Origin: DASVSE01 sp036399715 | GTDB taxonomy: Bacteria > Bacteroidota > Rhodothermia > Rhodothermales > Rubricoccaceae | Direction of reading: 5' to 3' | DNA length: 13,918 nucleotides | Assembly: GCA_036399715.1 (NCBI GenBank) | Contig: DASWMO010000025.1 | Span: 1 to 13,918 of the forward strand | Shown here: piece by piece, positions 13,261 to 13,918 of the stretch | How positions within the stretch are numbered: position 1 is the first letter of the stretch | Layout: each line of letters begins with the position of its first letter | Translations under genes and position numbers: made by a program | The notes under the pieces: generated by a model | What the model was told of the DNA's origin: nothing | Seen by the model: the letters and a program-made list of their open reading frames with translations, nothing else | The model's database searches: none

Positions 13261-13918
13261 CTACAGCAGCGCCGAGTCGGGCGAGATCGCTTCGAGCGCC
13301 TCGCGGTAGGCCTGCAGGAAGCTCGCGGCCATGGCCCCGTCGATGATCCGGTGGTCGTACGAGAGCGAGACGTAGACCATGTGCCGGATCGCGATGACGT
13401 CGCCGAGCTCGGGGTCCTCGATCACGACCGGCCGCTTCACGATGGCCCCCGGCGAGAGGATCGCCGACTGGGGCTGGTTGATGATCGGGGTGCCCATGAG
13501 GCTCCCGAGCGAGCCGACGTTGGTGATCGTGAACGTCCCGCCCTGGAGCTCGTCCGGCTGGAGCTTCTTGGTCCGCGCCCGCGCCGCGAGGTCCGCGACG
13601 GAGTGGGCCAGCCCGATGAGGTTCTGCTGGCCCGCGTTGCGGACGACCGGGACGAGGAGCCCCTTCTCGAGGGCGACGGCGATCCCGACGTGGTAGTCCT
13701 TCCGGATCAGGATCCGCGTGCCCTCGACGGACGCGTTGAGGAGCGGGTGGGCCCGGAGCGGCTCGATGGACGCGGCGATGAAGTACGGCGTGTACGTCAG
13801 CTTGACGCCCTCGCGCGCCTAGAAGGCCTTTTTGTGCATCTCGCGGTGCCGGACGAGGCCGGTCACGTCGACCTCGGCGAAGCTCGTCACGTGCGCGCTC
13901 GTGTCCTTCGAGCGGCGC
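13261..13918 (-). pseudogene. 2-oxoacid dehydrogenase E2 (dihydrolipoyl acyltransferase) catalytic domain, partial, with in-frame TAG
   Basis: The minus-strand frame encodes the C-terminal acyltransferase domain of a pyruvate, 2-oxoglutarate or branched-chain E2 subunit, which transfers the acyl group from lipoate to CoA. Landmarks in order are SAHVTSFAEVDVT, KLTYTPYFIAAS, GLLVPVVRNAG, GGTFTITNVGSLGS, INQPQSAIL and the catalytic SYDHRIIDG with His and Asp (13336-13353). The N-terminal lipoyl and E1/E3-binding domains lie beyond the right edge. At 13819-13821 the frame reads TAG between MHKKAF and AREGVKLTY, where the family normally has Glu or another residue; GAG to TAG is one base. Everything after it is well conserved for 185 codons, so the stop is either very recent or a sequence error. 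The first ATG after the stop (13495-13497) is too late to restore the domain. The E2 subtype is not determinable. Confidence 0.85.

Overview
The window is very GC-rich (roughly 70% by eye) and gene-dense, with short gaps, almost no Shine-Dalgarno sequences and intrinsic-terminator-like hairpins. A PorQ homologue (type IX secretion, confined to the Bacteroidota/FCB group), several Bacteroidota-like TAnnTTYG -7 elements and the strong G/C bias suggest a halophilic or marine Rhodothermota-type bacterium (Rubricoccaceae/Salinibacter neighbourhood). This placement is inference; there is no rRNA or tRNA in the window.

Layout. Bases 1-1605 (minus) hold the N-terminal part of a lipoprotein multihaem cytochrome c with seven CXXCH motifs, running off the left edge. 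Diverging from it, 1757-3887 (plus) is an overlapping two-gene unit: a single-pass membrane protein of unknown function, then a membrane-anchored coiled-coil protein with a long Pro/Ala/Phe repeat linker and a C-terminal helix-hairpin-helix-like domain. Converging on it is a lone hisB (3914-4534, minus). Next come a C2-like lipoprotein (4636-5211) and a small acidic protein (5241-5654) on plus. A large minus-strand block follows: GMC flavin oxidoreductase (5663-7303), two small outer-membrane beta-barrel candidates (7379-7990 and 8083-8721) and a class I aminotransferase (8774-10039). Diverging from the aminotransferase are porQ (10213-11205) and a lipoprotein with an EDSRCPxxxxCxWAG motif (11265-11747). 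These end at a perfect hairpin shared with a convergent 115-aa unknown gene (11791-12138, minus).

The right end is the most unusual part. A complete, unbroken tyrosine-recombinase-fold gene (12231-13175, minus) has lost both catalytic arginines and the tyrosine nucleophile. A perfect 15-bp palindrome and a good Bacteroidota-type promoter lie directly upstream, which suggests an autoregulated DNA-binding protein. Upstream of that is the C-terminal catalytic domain of a 2-oxoacid dehydrogenase E2 subunit, interrupted by a single in-frame TAG within otherwise well-conserved sequence.

Most genes look like independent housekeeping or envelope functions rather than one pathway. I see no CRISPR array, insertion sequence, prophage or defence island.
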